Positions 46,665-57,909 of a stretch of 64,000 bases of DNA are shown piece after piece. Source of the stretch: Coptis chinensis (taxonomy: Eukaryota; Streptophyta; Magnoliopsida; Ranunculales; Ranunculaceae); the NCBI GenBank assembly GCA_015680905.1, contig CM027381.1:88127501-88191500 (forward strand), written 5' to 3'. Numbering within the stretch: position 1 is the stretch's first letter; the number at the start of each line of letters is the position of its first letter. The notes beneath the pieces are model-generated. The model did not search any database and was not told the DNA's origin. It saw nothing but the letters and a program-made list of their open reading frames with translations. The position numbers and the translations under genes are program-made.

Positions 46665-47087
46665 CATGCCCAATGCAAGAGTAACAAAGTCGGTGACTTA
46701 TAACTAAGTCACAACGAGGGTAGCACTTGCTACTGAGATTTTCACTGAGTTGTAAGCTTCGGATGGAATGTTTTATTCCGTATTGTGTGTGTGTGTGAGT
46801 TTTTTTTTTTTTTTTTTTTTTTTTGGACGGAATGTTTCATTTCGTCTCGCGTGTTTTTTTAGTTTTTTTTTTTAACTTCGGACGGGATGTTTCATTCCGT
46901 CTTGCGCGTTTTCAATTTTTACACCGCGTTTTTTCGATTTTTACATTCAGACGAATCAAACATCCCGTCCGAGATTCAAAGTCATCTATGCATTGAGCAC
47001 TTTCACCTTGTTTTTCACCAAAACGGTAGCAAAGAGGAAAAATTGAGCCTACGTGGAAGTGAAAAACACTGACTTGCATTGGGAATG
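46665..47087. mobile_element. MITE-like element, about 423 bp
   Basis: The ends CATGCCCAATGCAAG (46665-46679) and CTTGCATTGGGAATG (47073-47087) are inverted repeats matching at 14 of 15 bases. Inside, the palindrome-like unit CGGACGG(A/G)ATGTTTCATTCCGTC recurs in three direct forms and one reverse form, separated by T runs. No clear target duplication was found, so the superfamily is not assigned. Confidence 0.6.
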
Positions 47088-47089
47088 CT

Positions 47090-49035
47090 CTTATAAGATT
47101 ATTTTCACTTTTGTTCACTTCTGGATGTAAGACTTGATGGTTATCCTTTAGAGTTTGAAATTTTGATTATCAATCATAATATTTTTAATAATGACGTTGG
47201 GAATATATGTTGGATTTGGATTTGGATTTGTATTTGTGGAATAATCCTTATATATATTTTATGGACAATGCACTTTGGGCATTGTTGCCTATTTTGAGAT
47301 CCAGGGTGTCACAATTGCAAGCATTTTCTTCTCCATAGATATATAGATAAAATCTTATAGTTCAAGTACCAGGTAAATTAATGAATGCAGAGAAATTTTA
47401 TGAGTTCGTTGCTGCCCTGAAGCACTTGGGCAGGTATTTTACTTCTTTCTTTCTTTATTTTTTTATTTGAGACACGTTGTCCGCTACTGGAAAATCCCTC
47501 ATTAAGTGGGTTTTGCCAAAACCCAACCTCTATGCAGTTAAAAACTTGCATGTGTTCATCATCTTGGCTGTGTATGGTCCTCGCATTTAAGGCATCCTTA
47601 GGCTCATGTCTAGAAGTGGCTAGTGTCGCCTCGCCCCATTAACCCCCACCTATGCCTTTAACTCCGGGCTTCCTTACCCATAAAAAGACATTGTTATATA
47701 TCAGATCAGTTGGAATAGGCGCTATATATAACACAATACAAGTTTATGTTTTCTAATCTTATTCTGCTGATTTTGTGTTTCCTATTTGTATTGATAGGTT
47801 ACCTTAAAATAGTTTTTGTGTCTATTCACATTAACTCCTTTAACTAAACCAGGGGAAAATGTCTTGTGTCTAGGGAGCAAGGGTTTGAAGTTGCTGCTAG
47901 ACATCATCTACTTGTTGGCACTTAGCATGCCCAAAAGGTATAATCCAACTCTCCACCATTCACTCATGGCAACTAGTTGCACTCGAATGCTAGCCTCAAT
48001 AATACCTAGATGTTTACTTCAATATGTTTTACTTCTGTGCAGGTTATTGAGTGAATAAATAAGTGTGACGTAGACATTAGAAGAGAATTATTTAGCAGTA
48101 TTTTGGTTAGTTAATTCCAAATCTTAATTTAGAATGTCTGGCCACCGGGTCTTTGGGTGTGTCGTCTTCTTCTTTGGGGTGTAGATGTTGCCCCGATGCC
48201 TGCTGCTGCTGGCGGGTGTTGTTGCTTTGCCCGGGTGCCCTACTTTCGCGATCTTTGGGTGTTGTTTCTACCAGTCGGTGCCTGCCGCTGGCCGGGTGAT
48301 CTTTTTGCGCCGTGGTGCCCGCATCGCCTGGCCGGGTGTTCTTCTTTGCCAGCATCGTCTTTGCTACTACCGGGTGCCTCGGCACCAACCTGCCGCCATG
48401 GACCTTCATCTGCACGGAACTTCTTTTGGTAGGTTTGATTGTGTTTGAAGTCATTTATTATTACTTGGAACACTATATTTTCTTTATACTTTTACTGAAT
48501 GATTGATATTATTAATTAGTCTCATTAACTACTTGATTGTGTTTATTTTGTTTTATTTCCATTAAGTTTCTCAGTAGGTTTTCCTCACATTTTTTCCAAG
48601 TCCTATTGGTCTGCCACCAACCCTAGGTCTAAAGATTTGGTAGTCACCATCTTTTCTATTTGCTTGATCTCAGGCCCACAAACCTCTTGTTGATGATTAC
48701 TGTCCCGTGCAACTGATGAAAGTCAAATTGATTTCTTTTGAACTTCAGTTTCCAACACTTCTTGATATATTATCCATAAATAATATTAACCTTAGAGAAA
48801 TTTCTTTATCAGGATTACTAGGCCATGGTGGTGCAACTCGGACATCAATTTCGACTTGGAAGACTTTCTATACAAGGACTCTGGTTTTTCTGTCAGGTTA
48901 AGTTGGTTCGAAATTTACACCATGTGTATTTGTTTCCCAGCTAGCAGCTGATGCTCTTTTACCATTTTTATAGCCCTTGATGGTGTCTATGCAAGCTTTG
49001 TTTTACCGAATGGTGTATGACTTAAACAAATGAAG
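47090..49035. other. Intergenic region with a small GC-rich island
   Basis: No intact gene is seen. A short exon-like patch ends with a GCAG/GTATTT site at about 47434 and reads FYEFVAALKHLG in one frame; I do not recognise it. At about 48134-48400 a GC-rich stretch holds five CCGGGTG-type repeats, unlike its AT-rich surroundings. Confidence 0.4.
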
Positions 49036-49402
49036 TTACTATGTAGATGGGTCTACGAAGGTGTGATTGATGATCCTTATGAAGAATTCTTATTGTGTAG
49101 ATGGGTCTATGAAGGTGTGATTGATGATCCTTATGAAGAATTCTTCATTGCTGAAAACAAATCACTCCAAAAGGTATTCAAAGTTTACCTATTGTTGTGA
49201 GCCCCTGGAGCATGCATATTAGATGCTTATTTGGTTTACATTTTACTAGGAGGCTCTTGTTCAAGATTAGGATGCCAAGTATTGGCAACAGAGATATAGC
49301 CTCAAGGAGGATATTCCTAGCTTCCTTTCAAATGTTGCAGAGTTAATATTAATCACAGGCAAATATTTAAATGTCATGAGGGAATGTGGACATAATGCAC
49401 AG
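49036..49402 (+). pseudogene. Gamma-tubulin complex protein 2 (GCP2) fragment
   Basis: Two exon remnants show GT-AG borders. The first (49036-49173) reads RWVYEGVIDDPYEEF twice because of an in-frame 54-bp tandem duplication, then FFIAENKSLQK. The second (49250-49402) reads DAKYWQQRYSLKEDIPSFLS, then GKYLNVMRECGHNAQ. These blocks match the GCP2/Spc97 family from memory. A TAG stop replaces an expected residue just before DAKYW. GCP2 is a core part of the gamma-tubulin complex that nucleates microtubules. Only a small central portion is present, so this is a gene fragment. Confidence 0.8.
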
Positions 49403-49559
49403 GTATATACGTTTTCCTTTTTCTGTCCTTCTCATTATGTAGTACTAAATTGTCAGATGACCTTTCTCAATCATTATACAAGTTTTTAAGTACATGTTAC
49501 TAATATCTGGTTTGAGAAGTAATTTTTTAATATATATACTTCCTGCTATTTCCTTTTCC

Positions 49560-51509
49560 TAACTTCAAGATCATTTGTTTGGTCAGTTCTTTACAACAAA
49601 GCCATACCCCTGTGATCCATCAACTTTGCCCAAGTATCCACCGAGCAAGGAGTTTGATACTAAACTCCGGGATGAGGAAGCTAGAAGGTATGTAATAATT
49701 AATTTATTTCAGCTTATGTCATTCTTTTGTTCTGGAAAATGCTATTCAGCCCTATCAGTTTAATGTGTCGAGTGAGACTCCCTCATGCTCTTTGTTTTTA
49801 GGTGGCAAACCATTTTTCAAAATGTTTTTTCTTGTATTTGAGGCCATTTATGTAAACTGTGAGGCTTTTGTAGCATCTCCTAGAGTCCTCTATAGATGGT
49901 TTTAGATGGTAGCTAGAAGCTCTTACGCCTGTTTTGAATATGAAAATGAAAAGGAAGATCCGAACACTAATCGGGGACTGCAACCTCTTCCACAAAAGGC
50001 ACAACGTGTTACTATTTTCTTTCTATCATGCAATTATTTTCTCTACCAGCGTACTGAACTGACGATATTTATGCAGGCAAAGAGCAACTTCAGTTAAAGG
50101 CCGTGAATCCGAATATAGGAGGAGGGATTCGAGAAACTCCAACGCTGCAGCCAGATCCAAATGTGAATGCCGAGTTACAAATCTCATTACAAGTATGTCC
50201 ATGTCTTCATCTTGTTATTAGAGTTGGCCCTTTTTTTTATATTTGTTTATCAATTTGATTGAAGTCTTCACCTTATTTTACCTTTCCTTTACCTCTCTCT
50301 TGACTTCTATGGCATTTTCGAGCTGCGGCCGACCCAAAACCAAAAAGCAACAGTGAGAAATACAATCCACAAGAGGATGCTGGATCTAGCTTTCCCATTG
50401 ATCCTCCCAGAGGGCCGAGTGCATATGGATCTTCATGGAACAAAAAGGGGATGGAGAGTGGACATGTGGGTTTAAGGACTCAGAGATCATACATGCCCAT
50501 GCCCAATGGAGCTTCTGAACACTCTGGTTTGGCATCAAGAAACAGTGCACTATTCAATAACCCTGGAGAGAGGAACTCACATTCTCAGTGGGTGGATAAG
50601 CAACTGAGTTCTAAATACAATCAGCTAGATGATGTCGAACCATCTGGAAAACAGGAATGGAACAACCATTTACTGGATAGGCCCGCCTCTTCCCACAAGA
50701 AGGGTGATAAGGTATGTAGCAAGGAACTAGTTGGTAGTCAACTAGATATACCATTAAATAACTCTCTGTCTTATTTAAACAACGCAATCTTATTTGCCCG
50801 AAAACTTTGTATGTGCTTTAATCGTATATGAGTATTTGATTCCTTTATTTGTATTCTTGGATATCCAATTTGTTGGATCATCATATTAGATGAGCATGAC
50901 TCATAACAAAAGCACTAGGGTTTTTTCTTAGGGTGTCCATTTAATCAGCGACTTTCGATAATTTATCACCAGTGCTTATATTATTTTATTTGGAAACGAT
51001 ATGTTAACAGGATGGTAAGATGTGTGATTAGTCATGAAGATATATAATCTGCTCCACTGTTTTATAGAATGGCTGTCTGTCGCATCTGCTACAATTAGGT
51101 AGCTGAGTGAGTTCAATTCGATATTGCATCTCATAGAGTGATGACATGAAAGGTTAAGAACCCTTAAAGAGAATGTGGATCTTAACAAATAAGCCATGTT
51201 AAAATGTCTCCGTCTTGTAGCGACATTGATATTTTATATCGATGTATGAAAATATAATTTATTTGTTAAATGTTTGAAATTAACTTGCATTGATTTTTCA
51301 AGGTTATGGCCCACCCAAGAAAAAAATAGGATCCATTACTCGGACCTTTAATGCCTCCCCGGGGAATCTCGACGAAATGCTTAAAAAGAGCATGAGAGGC
51401 AAATTCAACAGTCCCGAAAGCTCGTCTCGATAAGGTCAAGACCAAGAAGAATATTGGTGATGGCATCCAATCCGAAGCGCTACTTTACTCGAGGAGAAAT
51501 GGCAGATGA
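49560..51509 (+). pseudogene. C-terminal fragment of a CDK-like CRK protein kinase (IBS1-like)
   Basis: Exon-like blocks lie at about 49560-49687 (PYPCDPSTLPKYPPSKEFDT, LRDEEARR), 50079-50187 (RATSVKGRESE), 50325-50711 (SEKYNPQEDAGSSFPIDPPR onward) and about 51303-51509. This is the conserved tail that follows the kinase domain in plant CDK9-like CRK kinases such as the At1g18670 (IBS1) group. The catalytic kinase domain is absent; GCP2 remains lie directly upstream. The third block is open and looks intact. The last block has several single-base changes in homopolymers that shift the frame within 150 bases. A GT donor follows 50711 and an AG precedes 51303. The fragment keeps its introns, so it did not arise by retroposition. 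Confidence 0.75.
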
Positions 51510-53606
51510 TACGTGACACTTGCTGTGGTTTGACTTTTCATCAGTCCTGCAACAATAAAAGCTCAAACCTTACTATTCTGGTTAACAATTTGCATCAAGT
51601 GGAGCTTTTAAGAGAAGGGTTGTTTGGGGTTACCGAGCTACATTGTGATATGGAAGGCTGATTAAGCTATGGACTCTTTGGTGGCCCAGAGGGTAGATGA
51701 CCACCGATTAAGTAAAGCTGTTATGGGAAATTTGTACTTTGTAGTAATTAATGCTCGACGATAGCAATTGTGGCTTAATGTAAATGAAGAAATTATCAGA
51801 ACCACACAATGCTTTTACATATTGGTCATATTTTTAGATGATGAGATTCATCTCTTGGGAGTAGAACAGTTAAATTGAAACAAAGAGGAAGGTGGGATAA
51901 AGGTAAATATTAGGATCATTAGGATGAAAAGCACGAAACCAAAACAAATATTTTTTTTTCAAATATATAAAAATTTTTGTGGCTATTCATACAAATCTGT
52001 CGGGTAGTATACAAGAAAAAATGCAAATTTATAATTATTGACTCCAACCGAGGTGTTAATTTGTTTTGTAAAACGCAAAAGTTATAGTGCCAAACCTTTT
52101 TGGGGACCATTTGAAAAACAGTTCAATAAAATGGCCGTACAGTTGTACACCAATGCATGTTTAGTACAAACATAGAACTCTAATGAATATCTCTAAAACT
52201 CTAAAAGTGTATCACCTTGGGCACAAATAAATGAGTAAGACCAAGTACAAAATGTCGTGTCGGAATAAAAATTCCATATCCTTAAATTGATATTTTAGAA
52301 AATATCACAAAAATAATTTTGGAGTGGTTTGATTACTTTGATTTTCTGGTAAATTGATGTTCTGTTATACCGTGATAATAAGATGATATTTTTAATAGAA
52401 CATATAAAACTATGTTTTGCATGAAAAATAAGTGATGTTATTCAATGGGTTCAACAATATCATCTATCAAGTTCATCACTTCATGAAGTAGAGTCTATTT
52501 ACAAGTCTATTTCTTGTAACTCGTGGAATCAACCATTTGTTAAAGAACCCCATTACATTAGTAACCCTCTCCAATAGCTCCAATTTAATGAATTTTATAG
52601 CAAAGAGGTCATCTAAATAAGTGTTCATAGTTTGTTCTCATACAAGAAAGCTTGAATTGGTACATCAAAAATGTATACCTACCACACATGAATTGATTTT
52701 GGAGCATATGGATAGTCACCATTATATGACACGACCCATTGCCACCCCTATTCACAATCTCTTGAAGTTAAACAAGAGCAATTAGCTATTTTGGAATCCA
52801 ACGCACAATTTGTTTGCATGTTATTGATTTATAGCTACTTTACAGTTTACACAATGTTTGTTCCAATTAATATTTCGTTGAATGAGATTTTTTCTTTTAT
52901 CTAAAGGGTCCAACACCACTCCCTAACTTTTGGATATAATTTATGATGTGGCGAATCTAAAAACTTCTAAAGTGTGGGTGGTTTAATAGTGTGGAACAAG
53001 AGTGTTGTATCATTATTAAAGTTAACAAATACGGCTGGATTTTTAGTGGGCTTCGGTTGGACATTTTTTGTCGAGCTTCTACTGGACTTCGATTGGAGTT
53101 TTTTAGTAGTTTGTCGAGATCTTCCGTCTTGGGTGGATCGATCGGAACGCCAAAAGCGCGGATTTTATATGGCACGTATATATACAAAATCGTGCAACTG
53201 CATTTGCATTGCCAACTCTCACGACCAATACAAATTTGGTAAGATCTGGGCTACCACGAGGATATCCCTATAGGGATGAGTGTTCCGAGATCCAATGGTC
53301 CGAAAATCAAAAACAAAAACAAAATGAGTTTGTTTTAACCGTTGGATTTTTCAAACATTCGCTGGCGTCCTTATGAAGATATCCTCGAGTAGACGAACTC
53401 ATTTGGTAATTGGTATTTCGGGTTGGAGGTTACAGAATGAGGTGACATGTTGGACACTTGGATTACGATAAAATGCCGAAATATCCGAAAGACATCCAGA
53501 TCTTCCGAAATATCGTGATATACAAAATTTCTAATAACTGAAAACCAACTCTGGGCGAAGAAAAGAAGGATAACACTGGCAAAAAAAAATTGTGTTTAAC
53601 ATAGTA
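51510..53606. other. Intergenic region upstream of RDM1
   Basis: No supported gene. A diverged inverted repeat, with exact core CGAGGATATC (53257-53266) and GATATCCTCG (53378-53387), may be a decayed MITE. The last few hundred bases form the RDM1 promoter. Confidence 0.45.
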
Positions 53607-54539
53607 ATGGAGGAATACATCAACCAAGTGATATTATCTTCAGATGATTCCGACTCAGAAATGGAAGATGTGAAGATGAAGGTAGTCAAAGAAGAAGAAA
53701 CTACTACCTTTTGTCTACCTGCTAAACAAATTACTGCCGAAGGTATGCTTTTCTTGTTTTATTTTAATTATATAGGTTAACTAATAATTCATTAGTTTTA
53801 TGACAATTTAGTCCCCATTATGAATCCTAAGAAATGGGTTAACCTTCTGTAGCCACTTATCGATTTAGACGTTTTGATCAAACCGACTTGACGTGGGAAG
53901 CTTGTATATTCTTAGGACTCAAAGCGATTATGGACCTGATGCTAATAATGGTCACTATTTGTAATGCCTGTCATTGACATTTCCTCTGCTGATCATTCCT
54001 AGGCATTAAAGATTCCTTCTAGTGATGTTTACAAGTTTGTCACTTATCTTTTAAATCATGGAAGAGAACAGCCACATATCTTGTCTTGAAGCTGCACATT
54101 TTGTTTACTTATTAGTTTGTTCAGTTTCCCCTCTATCAAAAACTACTTTAGCAGGCTCTTTGGCGCAGGTACGGTCCTCAAACGAGCAGAAATGTATCAG
54201 GAATACATGAAGCTGATCCAAATTCCTTCTCTTCATGGCTCTGCTATTCCATTCACCACATGGCAGGGCCTAGCCAAATCTCTCAAGCAGTTATATGGTC
54301 AACCCTTGCATTACCTCACCAATGTCGCCCTAAAACAATTGGATCAATCAAGAATTGGCAGTGAGAACGAACATCAGCCACTGGATGCAGTTATCCACCC
54401 TCGTAAAGCAGAAGCCACAATCTGGCTCATGGAAGAAGTCCACAGACTGACTTCTTCTCACCATCACTTAGGGAATCTCTGGCTTTTGGACCCCATGCAT
54501 CACGCCTTTGTTGATCCCATTATCCCACAGATATCTTGA
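53607..54539 (+). CDS. RDM1: RDM1, RNA-directed DNA methylation factor, 168 aa, two exons
   Basis: Exon 1 is 53607-53742 and exon 2 is 54169-54539, joined by a GT-AG intron in phase 1. The acidic N-terminus ([15 protein letters not shown]) is followed by the conserved plant-specific domain: [60 protein letters not shown], and a terminal [17 protein letters not shown]1 joins DRD1 and DMS3 in the DDR complex, which supports RNA polymerase V transcription and recruits the de novo methylation machinery. It acts in the nucleus as a small dimer that binds methylated single-stranded DNA. Length is close to the roughly 163 aa of Arabidopsis RDM1 (At3g22680). The gene looks intact. It converges on the downstream PPR gene with about 400 bases between stops. 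Confidence 0.95.
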
Positions 54540-54659
54540 ATTCAATGTGCACAGCGTGTTTCAGTTATCAAGTTTGTTCTGTAACATCTCTGACATTGTT
54601 TTTGCTTGGTGTCTCTAAAATGTTCTTACATCCATGTATTTCGGATTTGAAGTAATATA

Positions 54660-54680
54660 TTCTTCTTCTTCTTCTTCTTC
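54660..54680. repeat. (TTC)n microsatellite in the RDM1 3' flank
   Basis: About seven TTC units lie 120 bases beyond the RDM1 stop, followed by a T/G-rich stretch. Confidence 0.85.
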
Positions 54681-54945
54681 TGTTTTTGTTTTTGTTTTGC
54701 TTGTTTTGCTTGTTTTTCTTCAACTTATTTGCTTGTTTAGAACTTCAGTATTTTTAGATGTACTTTTGAAAGATTGATTTCGCAACTGTTTCTGTCATAA
54801 ACCATTTAACATACCCATCTCTTGGATGATATTGACTTCTGACGGTGAAAATAATATGCAATTTTTTTTTTCCGGGGTACTGTTGGCTTTTCATATCTCA
54901 GATGCGTTCTTTTACACAAGATACAGCTACTGTATATTACAACAA

Positions 54946-57477
54946 TCACCAAAAGTCTCTGCAAGAACACAAGCCTTGTCTGAAAAAATGAAATCGGTTA
55001 TTATCTCTAACTACGATCTCCCTACTGTACGTGTCTGATACAAACTTTGCAAATGTGTGGCAATCAGCACACATTCGAAGGTTCTTGATTACACGAATTT
55101 GATCCCCGTGATCTGTGCTGATGAGCCCAAAGGCAATAGCTAATTTCTCACTATGCCGATTAAGTGCATGTTCCTTCTCATGCTCATCGACGTCAAGCAA
55201 AACGTGAGATAGATTAGGTACATGGCCTGCATCCTTGAGTCTGCAGCACATTTCTTCAAGCATTCGGGCAATGTGGGTCATTTGCGGATGAGACTCATCA
55301 CTGGCGGTAAACTCATTAATAGTCCCATTCACCTCTATTGAACTGGATCCAGGAGGTTTATGCCACCCCTTCTCTTTCAATTGCATTCTTACTCTCGCAA
55401 CATCACACCATTTTCCAGCTGACGCATATACATTTGAGAGAAGAATATGAATCCCAGTTCTATCCGGAGCAAATTCTGTTACCCTCTTGGCTGCATAAGT
55501 TGCAAGTTCAACATTTTTGTGTATTCGGCAAGCAGCTAACAGAGCACCCCAAACTACATCGTTAGGTTCCATGGGCATGTTCTGGATAAACTTATGTGCC
55601 TCCTTCAACATCCCAGCGCGGCCTAGCAGATCAACCATGCATCCATAGTGGACTACTTTTGGGGGGCTTCCATAATCATCCTTCATAGACCTGAAAAAAC
55701 GCTGCCCTTCTTCTACCAGACCACTGTGACTGCATGCAGTTAGTACTCCCAGAAAGGCCACACCATCTGGCTTCACCCCTTGTTTGATCATCTCATCAAA
55801 TAGAATTATCGCTTTCTCACCGCTCCCTTCCATAGCCATTGCTCCAATGGAAGCAGTCCAAGCAGAAACATCTTTCTCCCTCATTTTATGGAACACTTGC
55901 ATGGAACTTTGTGGATCACCGCACCTAGCATACATGTCAACCAGAGCTGTGCTGAGACACATATCACAGGTGATTTCATTGTTTTCTATGTAGTAATGGA
56001 CCCACTTGGCAAGGTCAAGTGCACCTAAGTACCCACAGGCAGAAGCAACACTCACCATTGTTACCTTGTCTCCCTTTACACCCTTATTCTGCATCATCCG
56101 GAAAAGTTCAAGTGCTTCCTCAAACAAACTCTCCTGTACTAAAGCACCAATAATGGTGTTCCAAGATACAAGATCTTTATCTGGCATCAAATTAAACATC
56201 CTACTTGCAGGCTCGATGTCACCATTCCTGATAAATCCAGCAACCATCGTGTTCCAGGACACTGTGGTCTTGTTCACCATGGGATCAAATATGTAGCAAG
56301 CATAATCTGGCTCATCACACTTCATGTACATATCAATGACAGCATTAATTACATAATCCAAACCATTGAATCCATTCCTTAGAATGTAACCATGACACTC
56401 CATTCCATAAACCAGATTACCAAGTTCAGCACACGCGGAGACAATGGCCAGCATTGTAATGTAATCAGGTCGTAGGCCTGCCATCAACATTTCACGAAAA
56501 ACAGTCAATGCTTCTTTTGCTAGGCCCTCTCGCACATAATTTGACATCATCGTGTTGTACAGAACCAAGTTTCTATCAGTACACTCGTCAAATATCCGTT
56601 TTGCAGTTTCTATCACCCCACACTTCATATACATATCTACAAGTGCATTAACCAAGGCATCATTTTCCTCAACTCCGCAACTTCTCATACAAGCACAAAC
56701 CCGCTCACCCAGCTCAAGATCACCCAACTTCGCACAAGCAGAAACAACACACGTCATTGTCACTGCACTGGGTCTAATCCCAGACTCTACCATCTCAAAA
56801 AACAAATCAACTGCCTTTCTCTCACAATCCCCACGAACATAACCACGAATAAGACTAGTCCATGACACGACATTTCTCTCAAGCATTCCATCAAAAACCA
56901 GTTTCGCAGCTTCCATATCTCCATTCTCACTATACAAATGAATCAAAGAATTCTGAATAAATGTATCCTCATTAAAACCCATCTTCATCAAACACCCATG
57001 TACTTGATTCCCCTCTCTAAATGCCAATATCTTAGTACAACCACTAAGCACAAAAGGGAACGTAAAGTTATCAGGTACGACCCCTTCATTCATCATACGA
57101 AGATAAAGAAAAATGGATTCATCACCTAGTCCAACTGAAGCATAGCCTCTAATCAATGAGTTCCAAAGGAATAAGAAATCACACATTTCGCGATATTTCG
57201 CGAATAATTCAAAAACTTTTCTTGCATAATCCAAGCTTTCTAAAGTTGCTATTTCAGCACAAGTAACAACCATTTTGTTTACAACTGAGATAGTTTTACA
57301 GATGCCTGTTTTTGTTAACTGTGCATGATATTGCTCGAGTTCTTTTACGTTTCTGCAATTACTCAATGACCCAATTAAGGAGTTGGCATTCGTTTTCGGT
57401 TTAGAGTTGTTTTGGGTTTTGAGGATGATATCTTCATGGTGAAAAATTAGTGGGGATGGACTCAGCTGAGCAGCCAT
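54946..57477 (-). CDS. DYW-class PPR RNA-editing factor, At3g22690 (YS1)-like, 843 aa
   Basis: This is a single-exon ORF from the ATG at 57477. The Ser/Lys-rich N-terminus could target an organelle. A long series of PLS-type PPR motifs follows (for example FLWNSLIRGYASVG, VVSWTSLIRGYVRGD, DVSAWTASIGAMAMEGSGEKA), then an E domain (GRAGMLKEAHKFIQNMPMEP) and a full DYW domain. The deaminase signature HSEKLAIAFG is at about 775-784, zinc-binding CADCH at 803-807, and the C-terminus is CSCRDFW, a DFW variant of DYW. DYW domains carry out C-to-U editing of organellar transcripts. Arabidopsis At3g22690 is known as YS1, a plastid editing factor (recalled, not searched). Catalytic residues appear intact. 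It converges with RDM1, and the HMT gene follows on the same strand. Confidence 0.95.
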   Translation of the reverse strand: MAAQLSPSPLIFHHEDIILKTQNNSKPKTNANSLIGSLSNCRNVKELEQYHAQLTKTGICKTISVVNKMVVTCAEIATLESLDYARKVFELFAKYREMCDFLFLWNSLIRGYASVGLGDESIFLYLRMMNEGVVPDNFTFPFVLSGCTKILAFREGNQVHGCLMKMGFNEDTFIQNSLIHLYSENGDMEAAKLVFDGMLERNVVSWTSLIRGYVRGDCERKAVDLFFEMVESGIRPSAVTMTCVVSACAKLGDLELGERVCACMRSCGVEENDALVNALVDMYMKCGVIETAKRIFDECTDRNLVLYNTMMSNYVREGLAKEALTVFREMLMAGLRPDYITMLAIVSACAELGNLVYGMECHGYILRNGFNGLDYVINAVIDMYMKCDEPDYACYIFDPMVNKTTVSWNTMVAGFIRNGDIEPASRMFNLMPDKDLVSWNTIIGALVQESLFEEALELFRMMQNKGVKGDKVTMVSVASACGYLGALDLAKWVHYYIENNEITCDMCLSTALVDMYARCGDPQSSMQVFHKMREKDVSAWTASIGAMAMEGSGEKAIILFDEMIKQGVKPDGVAFLGVLTACSHSGLVEEGQRFFRSMKDDYGSPPKVVHYGCMVDLLGRAGMLKEAHKFIQNMPMEPNDVVWGALLAACRIHKNVELATYAAKRVTEFAPDRTGIHILLSNVYASAGKWCDVARVRMQLKEKGWHKPPGSSSIEVNGTINEFTASDESHPQMTHIARMLEEMCCRLKDAGHVPNLSHVLLDVDEHEKEHALNRHSEKLAIAFGLISTDHGDQIRVIKNLRMCADCHTFAKFVSDTYSREIVVRDNNRFHFFRQGLCSCRDFW

Positions 57478-57909
57478 GCCTGCTTCTGTTTCAACTACCT
57501 TGTAACTGTTTATAACTAGTTCGACCGTTAGTTAGTTTATAAACATGTCTTGATACCATGCTTCTCAGCCTATTTTAATACCCTGGACACTTCATCTAAA
57601 AAGTCATGAATAGTAAGGCTTTAAAAAGTGCATAAATGTTGTATTTTATGTATGCAGCTCAAGGACCAAATGCTGTGAGATTGTGTATCTGCATCTTCAA
57701 CATTTCATTCTCCATTATCATGGAGACAACAAATAGAAAGTATATTTAGACGGATATTTAGCCTCTTTCTTCCTTATCCAAAAATACCTAAAGTAATTAA
57801 GCTGATATTATCCTCTTCCTTCTCCTTGTTACGTTAGTATTTCCTCCCAAAACACGTCCTAATTTGTCTTTCTCCTCCTTGTTAATTTAGCACGTCATCT
57901 AGTGGGAAG
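57478..57909. other. Short intergenic region between HMT and the DYW-PPR gene
   Basis: It holds the HMT 3' flank and the PPR promoter. Nothing else is seen. Confidence 0.5.

Noticed and set aside
48107-48454. Minus-strand 115-codon basic ORF
   Set aside because: It arises from the GC-rich repeat island; overlapping ORFs exist on both strands and no family is recognised.
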